Source: an uncultured Pelagibacteraceae bacterium (GTDB lineage: Bacteria; Pseudomonadota; Alphaproteobacteria; Pelagibacterales; Pelagibacteraceae). Taken from it: DNA of 64,000 nucleotides. The notes under the pieces are model-generated. The model was not told the DNA's origin. It worked only from the letters and a program-made list of their open reading frames with translations, and made no database searches. Positions 36,283 through 44,632 of this stretch are shown piece after piece. The DNA lies in assembly GCA_902616675.1 (NCBI GenBank), contig CACMTV010000002.1, positions 62,001 through 126,000 of the forward strand, in the 5' to 3' direction. Every line of letters starts with the position of its first letter. The stretch's first letter is position 1. A program made the position numbers and the translations under genes.

Positions 36283-37038
36283 ATGAAGAAAAATTTTAAA
36301 AAAGTAAATGCAGCTATTATAGTTATTGGTAATGAAATTTTATCAGGTAGAACCCAAGATTTAAATGTATCATTCTTATCGAAATGGTTAAATGAGAAAA
36401 ATGGCATAACCGTTGATGAGGTGAGAGTTATTCCAGATGTAGAAAAAACGATAATTAAAACTACAAACGAATTGAGAAAAAAGTTTAATTATATATTCAC
36501 AACAGGTGGAATAGGCCCAACCCATGATGATATTACTGCTAAATCAATTTCAAAAGTATTCAAAGTAAAATACGAGTATCACCCCGAAGCATTTAAAATA
36601 TTGAAAAAATATTATGGTCAAAATAATTTTAATGATGGTAGAAAAAAAATGAGCAAAATGCCCAAAGGATCAAATCTTATCTACAATCCATCTAGCGCGG
36701 CACCGGGATTTAAAATTAAAAACGTTTTTTGCCTACCAGGTGTCCCGTTAATTTTAAAATCAATGATACATAATTGTTCTAAGTATTTAAATAAAGGCTC
36801 AAAAGTTTTTAGCGACTCTATCAATTTAGTAACAGTTGAAAGTAATATTTCTAGAGAATTAGAAAAAATTCAGAAGAAATTTAAAAACGATATTGATATT
36901 GGAAGCTATCCTTTTTTTAGGCTTGGAAGAGTTGGTGTATCAATAGTTTTAAGGTCTCAAAATAAACATAAAATTAATTTATGTAAGAAAGAAATTTTAA
37001 AAAATATTGTAAAAAAGAAAAAGATTAAAAAAGTATGA
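36283..37038 (+). CDS. Competence/damage-inducible CinA N-terminal (molybdopterin-binding) domain protein
   Basis: 251 residues. AAIIVIGNEILSGRTQDLN and FTTGGIGPTHDDITAKSI are the MoeA/MogA-like (MoCF) motifs of CinA; FCLPGVPLILKSM follows. The C-terminal NMN deamidase domain of full CinA is absent. Family members of this length are annotated competence/damage-inducible protein A; a NAD-pyrophosphatase-like role is possible. Overlaps the next glycosyltransferase gene by 4 bases. Confidence 0.82.
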   Translation: MKKNFKKVNAAIIVIGNEILSGRTQDLNVSFLSKWLNEKNGITVDEVRVIPDVEKTIIKTTNELRKKFNYIFTTGGIGPTHDDITAKSISKVFKVKYEYHPEAFKILKKYYGQNNFNDGRKKMSKMPKGSNLIYNPSSAAPGFKIKNVFCLPGVPLILKSMIHNCSKYLNKGSKVFSDSINLVTVESNISRELEKIQKKFKNDIDIGSYPFFRLGRVGVSIVLRSQNKHKINLCKKEILKNIVKKKKIKKV

Positions 37039-37925
37039 AAATTTATGACTGTTTCATGTTTTATGATGAAGATTTAATAGCTGAACTTCGTTTTAATATC
37101 CTAAATCAATACATTAACGAGTTTATAGTAGTCGAGAGCAAATATACCCATAGTGGCGAAAAAAGAGAATTGTTATTCAATATAAACAAATACCCTAATT
37201 TTAAAAATAAAATAAATTATATAGTTCTTGAAAATGAACCAGACAATTTAGAAAAAGTTTATGATGATGACACAGAAGATAAAAAAAATTCAAAATATAT
37301 TATGAATGCTCTAAAAAGAGAAAACTATCACAGAAATGAAATATCTAAAGGACTCACTAAAGCAAGTTCAGAGGATTTAATACTTATTTCGGATGTTGAT
37401 GAAATTCCAAACTTATCAAAATTAGATATCAACAAAATAAATAATGAAATAATTTTATTTAAACAAAATTTCTACTATTATAAACTTAATCTTAAACTTG
37501 AAGATATGCCATGGTACGGTACAAAGGCTTGTAAATTTAAAATTTTGAAGTCTCCACAATGGTTAAGAAATATTAAAGATAAAAAATATCCTTTTTGGAG
37601 AGTTGATGTTTTATTTTCTGATAAAAAGTATTTAAACATAAAGCATATTGAGGATGGAGGATGGCACTTTTCTAATATGAAAACTCCTGCAGATATTGAA
37701 AAAAAAATGAGAACATATCTTCATCATAGAGAATATGACATTAACCCCCTAGGTAAAAAAAAAATTGAAGAAATAATGAAGAGTAAAAAATCAATTTATA
37801 ACTTGAGAGCTGATATGAAAACCGAAAAATTTGATGGAACTCAAAATCTAAAGCCAACAGATGGCAGCGAACTTCCAGATTTTATAAAGGCAAATATTAA
37901 AAAATATTCCAATTGGATTGAATAA
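37035..37925 (+). CDS. Glycosyltransferase family 17-like protein
   Basis: 296 residues. The N-terminal MKIYDCFMFYDEDLIAELR, the VVESKYTHSG segment and LILISDVDEIPN (acid-rich metal/nucleotide-sugar motif) are typical of GT17, related to beta-1,4-mannosyl-glycoprotein N-acetylglucosaminyltransferase. GGWHFSNM near residue 210 is another family mark. It probably transfers a sugar onto a surface glycan. Stop and next start are directly adjacent (37925/37926), pairing it with a second glycosyltransferase. Confidence 0.8.
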   Translation: MKIYDCFMFYDEDLIAELRFNILNQYINEFIVVESKYTHSGEKRELLFNINKYPNFKNKINYIVLENEPDNLEKVYDDDTEDKKNSKYIMNALKRENYHRNEISKGLTKASSEDLILISDVDEIPNLSKLDINKINNEIILFKQNFYYYKLNLKLEDMPWYGTKACKFKILKSPQWLRNIKDKKYPFWRVDVLFSDKKYLNIKHIEDGGWHFSNMKTPADIEKKMRTYLHHREYDINPLGKKKIEEIMKSKKSIYNLRADMKTEKFDGTQNLKPTDGSELPDFIKANIKKYSNWIE

Positions 37926-38837
37926 ATGAATAAAAAAACAATTGTTACACTAGCAGATTCAAATTACTTTTCTTTACTTGAAGAATTAATTCATTCAATT
38001 AGAAAATTTAAAGAAAGCGAGAGTGTTAATATTTGTGTACTGGATGCAGGCTTAACATCTGAGCAAATTGAAAAAATAAGCAGCTCAGTTGATGATATAA
38101 AAAAAGCTGAGTGGGACATTCAAATACCTTTCCATAAAAAAAAGAAGGAATGGCTGAAAAGTCAAATATCCAGAGCTTTTCTTCCAAAGTATTTTCCTAA
38201 TTATGAGAAATATTTATGGATAGATTGCGATGCTTGGGTAAATTCATGGAGCTGTATTGAAAATTATTTTAAAGCATGTGAAAATAATAAATTAGGGATT
38301 ACTCAATCTATCGGTCCAGGGTACCGAAGTTTAGCAAAAGTAAATTGGATATTTGGGAAAATTGCGGCAATTAAAACCCAAAATTATAAACATGCAAAAA
38401 TGTCGGGAGTTTCTGAAGATCATGCAAGAAAATTAGCATTCGCGCCTCATTTAAATATTGGAGTTTTTTCTTTAATGAAAAATTCTCCATGCTGGGAAAC
38501 TTGGCAAAAAAATTTAAATAAAGTTTTGTTAAAAGGTAGAATATTTGGTTCTGAAGGTTTAGCAATAAATATGGCAGTATATTTAGATAATGTGCCGACC
38601 GAGTTTTTACCCATAAATCATAACTGGATAACAAGTCATCTACTTCCGATTTATGATGAAAAGAATAATACATTCAGGGAGCCAAATATTCCTAATAATG
38701 AGATAGGTATAATTCATTTAGCGGCAGGAATGTGGAAAAATGGGGTAGATATGAGAGTTGATAAAAATATTAAGGTAAATATAAAGTCATTAGAGGGAAA
38801 AATTTTAGAAAAAAGTTTAAGAAATTTAATTAAATAA
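37926..38837 (+). CDS. Putative glycosyltransferase (GT8-like)
   Basis: 303 residues. IVTLADSNYFSLLEELIHSI and YEKYLWIDCDAWVNSW resemble the GT-A nucleotide-sugar site, with the Asp-Cys-Asp acting as the DxD motif; PHLNIGVFSL and the late IHLAAGMWKNG also fit GT8-type enzymes. Family assignment is tentative. It follows the GT17-like gene without a gap, so the two probably build one glycan. Confidence 0.6.
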   Translation: MNKKTIVTLADSNYFSLLEELIHSIRKFKESESVNICVLDAGLTSEQIEKISSSVDDIKKAEWDIQIPFHKKKKEWLKSQISRAFLPKYFPNYEKYLWIDCDAWVNSWSCIENYFKACENNKLGITQSIGPGYRSLAKVNWIFGKIAAIKTQNYKHAKMSGVSEDHARKLAFAPHLNIGVFSLMKNSPCWETWQKNLNKVLLKGRIFGSEGLAINMAVYLDNVPTEFLPINHNWITSHLLPIYDEKNNTFREPNIPNNEIGIIHLAAGMWKNGVDMRVDKNIKVNIKSLEGKILEKSLRNLIK

Positions 38838-38840
38838 AAT

Positions 38841-39683
38841 ATGAAACTCTGTAGAATAGGTGAAATAGGCAAAGAAAAACCAGCCATTATAGATAAAGAT
38901 GGTTCATATAAAGATCTATCAAACGTTATATCCGATCTTAATCCTGACAACTTAAACTTTGAAACTATTGAAAAGATAAAAAAATTAAATATTAAAGATT
39001 TACCAACTCTTGATTCTGGATCTAGAATAGGAGCTTGTGTTAAAAATCCTTCAAAATTTTTGGGAATTGGCTTGAACTTTAAAGACCATGCAACGGAACA
39101 AAATTTACCCATTCCTAAAGAACCAATTATATTTTCAAAATTTACTAATTGTATCGTCGGACCAAATGATAATATAGAAGTTCCAAAAAACTCAAACCAT
39201 ACAGACTGGGAAGTTGAAATTGGTTTTGTGATGGGAAAAAAAGCAAAATATGTGGAAGAAAAAAATGCCCTCGATTATGTTCTTGGTTTTTTTCTAGTTA
39301 CAGATGTAAGTGAAAGAGAATTTCAAAAAAATAAAGGTCTTACTTGGGATAAAGGAAAAGGTTTTGACACCTTTGGGCCAATAGGACCATATATTCTAAC
39401 AAAAGATGAAGTGAAAGATTACAATAACCTTAATATGTTTTTAGATGTGAATGGTGAGAGAATGCAAACTGGAAACACTAAAGATATGATATTTAATATA
39501 GAACAACTCGTTTCTTACATGAGTCACTGCATGACTTTGTACCCAGGAGACATCTGCTGTACCGGAACTCCTAATGGCGTCGGGGAAAATATGAAACCAC
39601 CTAAATTTTTAAAAGGTGGAGAAGAATTAATTCTCGGTATTGATAAGTTAGGAAAGCAAAAACACAGAGTTGTAAAAGGTTAA
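38841..39683 (+). CDS. Fumarylacetoacetate hydrolase family protein
   Basis: 280 residues. The C-terminal FAH domain is clear: FLGIGLNFKDHATE, PIIFSKFTNCIVGPND, DWEVEIGFVMGKKA (metal-binding Glu), VTDVSEREFQ, KGFDTFGPIGP and GDICCTGTPNGVG. Family members cleave C-C bonds in 2-keto-3-deoxy acids or acylpyruvates, or act as oxaloacetate decarboxylases. The substrate is not clear. Only 3 bases from the glycosyltransferase gene before it. Confidence 0.87.
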   Translation: MKLCRIGEIGKEKPAIIDKDGSYKDLSNVISDLNPDNLNFETIEKIKKLNIKDLPTLDSGSRIGACVKNPSKFLGIGLNFKDHATEQNLPIPKEPIIFSKFTNCIVGPNDNIEVPKNSNHTDWEVEIGFVMGKKAKYVEEKNALDYVLGFFLVTDVSEREFQKNKGLTWDKGKGFDTFGPIGPYILTKDEVKDYNNLNMFLDVNGERMQTGNTKDMIFNIEQLVSYMSHCMTLYPGDICCTGTPNGVGENMKPPKFLKGGEELILGIDKLGKQKHRVVKG

Positions 39684-39715
39684 AACTTAGCTTAAATATG
39701 TTAATTAAAAATAAT

Positions 39716-39801
39716 GCCCTCGTGGTGAAATTGGTAGACACAAAGGACTTAAAATCCTTGCCCTTTTGGGAGTGCCAGTTCGAGTCTGGCCGAGGGCACC
39801 A
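39716..39801 (+). tRNA. tRNA-Leu (anticodon TAA)
   Basis: 86 bases with CCA encoded. Acceptor arms GCCCTCG (39716-39722) and CGAGGGC (39791-39797) pair fully; the anticodon stem AAGGA/TCCTT encloses loop CTTAAAA with anticodon TAA at 39750-39752. A long variable arm (type II tRNA) and the GGTTCGAGTCC-like T-loop region AGTTCGAGTCT are present. Reads UUA/UUG, the preferred leucine codons in this AT-rich sequence. nadK starts 5 bases downstream. Confidence 0.97.
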
Positions 39802-39806
39802 CTCAT

Positions 39807-40583
39807 ATGAATAAATTACATTTTATTTTTGATAAAAATAAGAAATCTCAAAACTTTAAGAAAAAACTTTCAAAAAAGTTTAAAAACTATTCTCCACTAA
39901 AATCTTCCGTCATTGTAGTTTTTGGTGGTGACGGATTTATGTTAAAGAATTTAAAAAAATATTACAAATTTAATAGGCCTTTTTACGGAGTTAATTGTGG
40001 TTCTTACGGATTTTTGATGAATAATTCAAACATAAATCATTTAGAGCGGAAAATATCAAAATCTAAAAAAACAGTTATAAATAGTTTGTCAGTTAATTGT
40101 TCCTACGGTAATGGTTTAAAAAAAAAATTAATTGCTATAAATGAAATCTCAATTTTAAGACAAAGTAAACAAACTGCTTCTTTAAATATTACTGTTGGAA
40201 AAAAACAAGTTATTAAAAACCTTATAGGTGACGGCGTTCTAGTGTCGACACCAGCCGGAAGTACAGCCTATAATTTATCAGTACATGGGCCAATTTTATC
40301 TCTAAACTCTGGAAAGTTAGCAATAACACCTATTAGCCCATTTAGGCCGAGAAGATGGAAAGGAAAAATCATTTCAAACAAATCTATTGTTAAAATTAAA
40401 AATTTAAATTCAAAAAAAAGACCTATAGCAGCGGTAGCCGACAACATAGAACTAAGAAATGTAAAAAGTCTCACTATAAAACGAAATACAAAAATCAAAA
40501 TAAGATTGTTATTTGATAGCAACAGGAGTTTAGTAAAAAGAATTAGAAGTGAAATAAAAAGACAAAAAAGTGCCAAAAGATAA
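39807..40583 (+). CDS. nadK: NAD kinase
   Basis: 258 residues. VVFGGDGFMLKNLK is the GGDG nucleotide-binding motif and LIGDGVLVSTPAGSTAYNLSVHGPIL the conserved catalytic/NAD loop. It makes NADP from NAD. The protein start is firm because the GGDG motif lies at about residue 38, as expected. The ATG begins 5 bases after the CCA of tRNA-Leu, so any processed mRNA would be nearly leaderless; the tRNA acceptor strand contains GAGG (39792-39795), which could act as a ribosome site in unprocessed RNA. Confidence 0.93.
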   Translation: MNKLHFIFDKNKKSQNFKKKLSKKFKNYSPLKSSVIVVFGGDGFMLKNLKKYYKFNRPFYGVNCGSYGFLMNNSNINHLERKISKSKKTVINSLSVNCSYGNGLKKKLIAINEISILRQSKQTASLNITVGKKQVIKNLIGDGVLVSTPAGSTAYNLSVHGPILSLNSGKLAITPISPFRPRRWKGKIISNKSIVKIKNLNSKKRPIAAVADNIELRNVKSLTIKRNTKIKIRLLFDSNRSLVKRIRSEIKRQKSAKR

Positions 40584-40592
40584 AAAATTTAA

Positions 40593-42005
40593 ATGAATTA
40601 CAAAGCTATTTTATTTTATTTAGGTCTTTTCATTTTTCCCTTATCAGGACTTTCATTTTTAAACATACTTTATTCAACTTATTTTGATTACTTTTTAAGT
40701 ATAGAGTCTTATACTATTACTTTTTTTCTTACTTTAGTGACCGGAATATTTTTTTACTATTATGGAAAAACTTCTGTAAAAAAAATTAGTTTTTATGAGC
40801 AATTAATATTAATTATTTTAGTATATTTTTTTTCATCTTTTTTTATTTCTCTGCCATATTATTTAAGTAATTATCAAATTACATTCGTAGACTCAATTTT
40901 CGAAAGTATCTCTGGCCTTACTTCAACTGGTTTTTCAATTTTTGAAAATATCAAGTATTTAGATCCTACATTAATCTTATGGAGATCATCTTCACAATGG
41001 ATTGGTGGTTTGTACTTTCTAATTTTTTTGATAATTATTTTCTCAAACAATCAATACAATTTTAGATTAAATCATTTAGTGCATACTGGCAACATGGGAT
41101 CTTTTTCAAAATCAAATACTAAAAACATTATATTTCAAATATTCATTGTTTATTCGTTATTAACATTTTTAATTTTTATTATACTTAATATTGGTAGTGT
41201 GAGACTATTTAATTCTTTAAATCTTTCAATGTCAATAATTTCAAATGGAGGGTTTTTACCAGCAAATACTTTAAATCAAATTTTTCTTAAAGAAAATCAT
41301 TATATTCTTGCGATTGTTCTTCTCATACCAACTTTAAATATTTTTTTTCTTTTTAATTCTTACAGCAAGCAAAAAATTATTAGCAATCATCAAGAAGATA
41401 TATTTTTAATAGTTTTTATATCAGTTTTGTCACTTTTAATGTTTTATTCTTTTAACGATATTGGAATAAGTGAAATTATAATTAACATTATTTCAAGTAT
41501 AAGTAATTCAGGAATATCTTTTACAAAATCAATTGATGGATCTATTATCTTCATATTGTTATGTGCAATGGGAGGAACTTTAATTTCCAATTCTTCGGGT
41601 ATTAAATTTATAAGGATTTACATATTAGTTAAGACCGCAGCAGCAGAAATAATTAAACTTGTGAGACCAAATAACATTTTTAATAATACTATTTTCTACT
41701 CACAAAAAAAAATTGATAATCAAACAATAAATTTATCTTTTTTAATATTTATATCTTTTTTCATAGGAATTTTTATCTTATCGAGCATATTAATTTTTGA
41801 TAATATAAGTTTTGAAAATTCATTTAAGCTATCTATTCTTACACTGACAAATACAACTAATTCTTCATTATACGGTGTCAGTGATACCAATTTTTCTAAT
41901 CTTTTAACTAGTACAAAATTATTTTTAATAATATTTATGATAATCGGAAAAATTGAGTTAATATCTGTATTGATATTAATCAAGAAACTTTTAATTAAAG
42001 AATAA
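40593..42005 (+). CDS. trkH: TrkH-family potassium uptake channel protein
   Basis: 470 residues, strongly hydrophobic, with the four-repeat membrane-pore-membrane layout. DSIFESISGLTSTGFSIF is the first selectivity-filter loop (Gly in TSTGFS), SSQWIGGLYFLIF the following helix, and later loops contain SMSIISNGGFLP, ISSISNSGISF and TNTTNSSLYGV. It takes up potassium, usually with the cytoplasmic regulator TrkA, which is not in the window. Phe/Ile-rich composition reflects AT content. Confidence 0.88.
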   Translation: MNYKAILFYLGLFIFPLSGLSFLNILYSTYFDYFLSIESYTITFFLTLVTGIFFYYYGKTSVKKISFYEQLILIILVYFFSSFFISLPYYLSNYQITFVDSIFESISGLTSTGFSIFENIKYLDPTLILWRSSSQWIGGLYFLIFLIIIFSNNQYNFRLNHLVHTGNMGSFSKSNTKNIIFQIFIVYSLLTFLIFIILNIGSVRLFNSLNLSMSIISNGGFLPANTLNQIFLKENHYILAIVLLIPTLNIFFLFNSYSKQKIISNHQEDIFLIVFISVLSLLMFYSFNDIGISEIIINIISSISNSGISFTKSIDGSIIFILLCAMGGTLISNSSGIKFIRIYILVKTAAAEIIKLVRPNNIFNNTIFYSQKKIDNQTINLSFLIFISFFIGIFILSSILIFDNISFENSFKLSILTLTNTTNSSLYGVSDTNFSNLLTSTKLFLIIFMIIGKIELISVLILIKKLLIKE

Positions 42006-42007
42006 AC

Positions 42008-43054
42008 ATGTCAAAGATTGCTATTATTGGTGCTGGCGCAATGGGTTCAGCTTTTACGTTACCTTGTATAGAAAATAAACATGAAGTTTACATCGTGGGG
42101 ACACATCTAGAAAATGATTTTATAGATAATTTAAAAAATAATGACAATTTTCACCCAGGGTTAAACGTAAAAATTGATGCAAAAGTTAAAATACATAAGT
42201 TCGAAAATTTAAAAGAATTATTAAATACTAGTGTTGATTTGATTGTTTTAGGAATAAGTTCAAAAGGGATAGAGTGGGTTTCTGAGCAACTCAGTAAAAT
42301 TTATGAGAATAAAAAAATTCCTAATTTATTAATGCTGACAAAAGGTTTGAGTATTTACAATAACGATTATGAATTATTAGTTGATAAACTTAAAAGGTTA
42401 TTAGCTAATAAGGGAATTAATGAAATTAACATATCCGCTGTAGGTGGGCCTTGTCTTGCCTCAGGATTAGCAAATAGAGTTCATAGCAGTGTTGTTATAG
42501 CTAATAAAGATTTAGAAACAGCAAAAAAAATAGCTGATATGTTAAACACAAGTTATTACCATACTTCATTTTCTGACGATTTAAATGGTGTTGAAGTTTC
42601 AGCTGCAATAAAAAATATATTTTCTATGGCAGTTGGAGCTGCTAAAGGTTTATGCAGCAAAGATATTTCAAAAGATTTAAGAGAAAAAAATTATTTGAAT
42701 ACATCTTCAGCTTTAATAAAACAATCGATATATGAAATGGAAATATTTGTTGAACACTTAGGAGGAAAAAAAGAGACAGTTAAAGGTTTAGCGGGTTTAG
42801 GTGATTTATATGTTAGTTCAGGTGGAGGAAGAAATGCAAAAATGGGAGCTTACATTGGCAATGGATTAACTTTTTCAGAAGCAAAAAAAACAAAAATGGA
42901 AAAGGTAACAGTAGAAGGTGCTGATTTAGCAAAAGAAATTGCCAAAAAAGTAAATGAAGATTTTGATAATAAAAAATTACCTTTAATGTTAGCTATGATA
43001 AATGCAATAGTAAAAGATAAAAAACTCGAACTAAATTGGGAAGCTTTTAGATAA
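42008..43054 (+). CDS. GpsA-type NAD(P)-dependent glycerol-3-phosphate dehydrogenase
   Basis: 348 residues. N-terminal IAIIGAGAMGSAFTLPC is the dinucleotide loop, LMLTKGL the conserved GpsA turn, ISAVGGPCLASGLANR replaces the usual GPSFA motif, and VEVSAAIKNIFSMAVG carries the catalytic lysine. Shares base 43054 with glpK. This linkage suggests it oxidises the glycerol-3-phosphate made by GlpK to DHAP, although GpsA enzymes more often reduce DHAP for lipid synthesis. A divergent paralogue is likely. Confidence 0.83.
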   Translation: MSKIAIIGAGAMGSAFTLPCIENKHEVYIVGTHLENDFIDNLKNNDNFHPGLNVKIDAKVKIHKFENLKELLNTSVDLIVLGISSKGIEWVSEQLSKIYENKKIPNLLMLTKGLSIYNNDYELLVDKLKRLLANKGINEINISAVGGPCLASGLANRVHSSVVIANKDLETAKKIADMLNTSYYHTSFSDDLNGVEVSAAIKNIFSMAVGAAKGLCSKDISKDLREKNYLNTSSALIKQSIYEMEIFVEHLGGKKETVKGLAGLGDLYVSSGGGRNAKMGAYIGNGLTFSEAKKTKMEKVTVEGADLAKEIAKKVNEDFDNKKLPLMLAMINAIVKDKKLELNWEAFR

Positions 43055-44535
43055 TGAAAAAATTTATAGTTTCTATTGATGCTGGAACAACTTCAAATAG
43101 AGCAATACTTTTTGATTTAAAAGGCAAACCTGTTTTTTCATCACAAAAAGAATTTACACAATATTTTCCTAAAAGTGGATGGGTAGAGCATAACCCAGAA
43201 GAAATTTGGAATACTACGAAAAAAGTCCTAAAAGATGTAATTTCAAAAGCAAAAAAATTACGGGGCGAAGTGTTAGCAATTGGAATTACCAACCAACGAG
43301 AAACAACAGTCCTATGGGATAAAAAAACGGGCAAAACAGTTTATAAAGCAATAGTTTGGCAGGATCGTAGACAAGCTGAATATTGTAAAAAATTGAAAAA
43401 ACAAAACAAGGAAACTCTAATATTTAACAAAACAGGTCTTCCTATTGACTCATATTTTTCAGGGACAAAAATTAAATGGATATTAGATAATGTCTCATTA
43501 GCTAGAAAATTAATGAATAAAAAACAACTTCTTTTTGGAACAATTGATAGTTTCTTGATTTGGAGATTAACTAAAGGCAAAGTCCATGCAACAGATGCAA
43601 CGAATGCAAGTAGAACTATGATTTTTAATATATCAACAAACAAATGGGATGATACAATTTTAAATATATTAAAAATTAAAAAACACATTCTTCCTGATGT
43701 AAAAAATTGCGCTGATGATTATGGTTCAACACATCCATCAATTACAGGCAAATCGATACCAATAACTGGAGTTGTCGGAGACCAACAGTCAGCATCAATA
43801 GGTCAATGCTGTTTTGAACCAGGCTCATTAAAAAGTACTTATGGAACTGGGGCTTTTGTATTATTAAATACTGGTTACAAAAAAATTTATTCCAAAAATA
43901 GACTACTCACTACAATTGGATATAGAATAAATGGAAAAACTACTTATGCTATGGAAGGATCAATTTTTATTGCAGGAGCAGGAGTTCAGTGGCTAAGAGA
44001 TCGAATGAAATTCTTTAAAAAAGCTTATGAAACTGAAAAGATTTTAAAGTCTTTAAAAGACAATAAAGATGTCTATTTAGTTCCAGCTTTTACAGGTATG
44101 GGTGCGCCATATTGGAATCAAAACTCAAGAGGAGTTTTAAGTGGATTAACAAGAGATACAGGTCCAAAGGAAATAATAAGAGCCACGATAGAGTCGGTAG
44201 CATATCAGACACATGATTTATTTGAAGCAATGAAACACGATGGTTTGCGACCAAGAATGGTTAAAGTAGATGGAGGAATGGTCATGAATAATTGGTTCTC
44301 ACAATTTTTATCAGACATAGTGAACGTCAAAGTCTATAGACCTAAAGTTCATGAAACAACAGCATTAGGCGCGGCATTCATGGCTGGATTAAAAATTGGA
44401 GTATATAAATCTTTAAAAGATATTTCTAAAAATTGGAGCCTTGAGAAAAAATTTACTCCTAAAATGAAAAACAGCGACAGAAAATCACTTCTGTTAGGCT
44501 GGTCAAAGGCTATTAAAAGAGCACTCATTAATTAA
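43054..44535 (+). CDS. glpK: Glycerol kinase
   Basis: 493 residues, FGGY family. SIDAGTTSNRAILFD is the phosphate-1 motif, GITNQRETTVLWDKKTG and VVGDQQSASIGQCCF the glycerol and connect motifs, and YGTGAFVLLNTG the adenosine side; VKVDGGMVMNNWFSQF closes the ATP site. It phosphorylates glycerol. Directly follows the gpsA-like gene and precedes the glycerol ABC importer, forming one uptake and catabolism locus. Confidence 0.96.
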   Translation: MKKFIVSIDAGTTSNRAILFDLKGKPVFSSQKEFTQYFPKSGWVEHNPEEIWNTTKKVLKDVISKAKKLRGEVLAIGITNQRETTVLWDKKTGKTVYKAIVWQDRRQAEYCKKLKKQNKETLIFNKTGLPIDSYFSGTKIKWILDNVSLARKLMNKKQLLFGTIDSFLIWRLTKGKVHATDATNASRTMIFNISTNKWDDTILNILKIKKHILPDVKNCADDYGSTHPSITGKSIPITGVVGDQQSASIGQCCFEPGSLKSTYGTGAFVLLNTGYKKIYSKNRLLTTIGYRINGKTTYAMEGSIFIAGAGVQWLRDRMKFFKKAYETEKILKSLKDNKDVYLVPAFTGMGAPYWNQNSRGVLSGLTRDTGPKEIIRATIESVAYQTHDLFEAMKHDGLRPRMVKVDGGMVMNNWFSQFLSDIVNVKVYRPKVHETTALGAAFMAGLKIGVYKSLKDISKNWSLEKKFTPKMKNSDRKSLLLGWSKAIKRALIN

Positions 44536-44632
44536 ATCAATTTATAGTTGTATAAATTTTAAGAATTAAGTCTGTACAAATAAGTTCTATTTTGCTTCAA
44601 TTAATAAATTAACAAACAACAGAGGGGAATTA

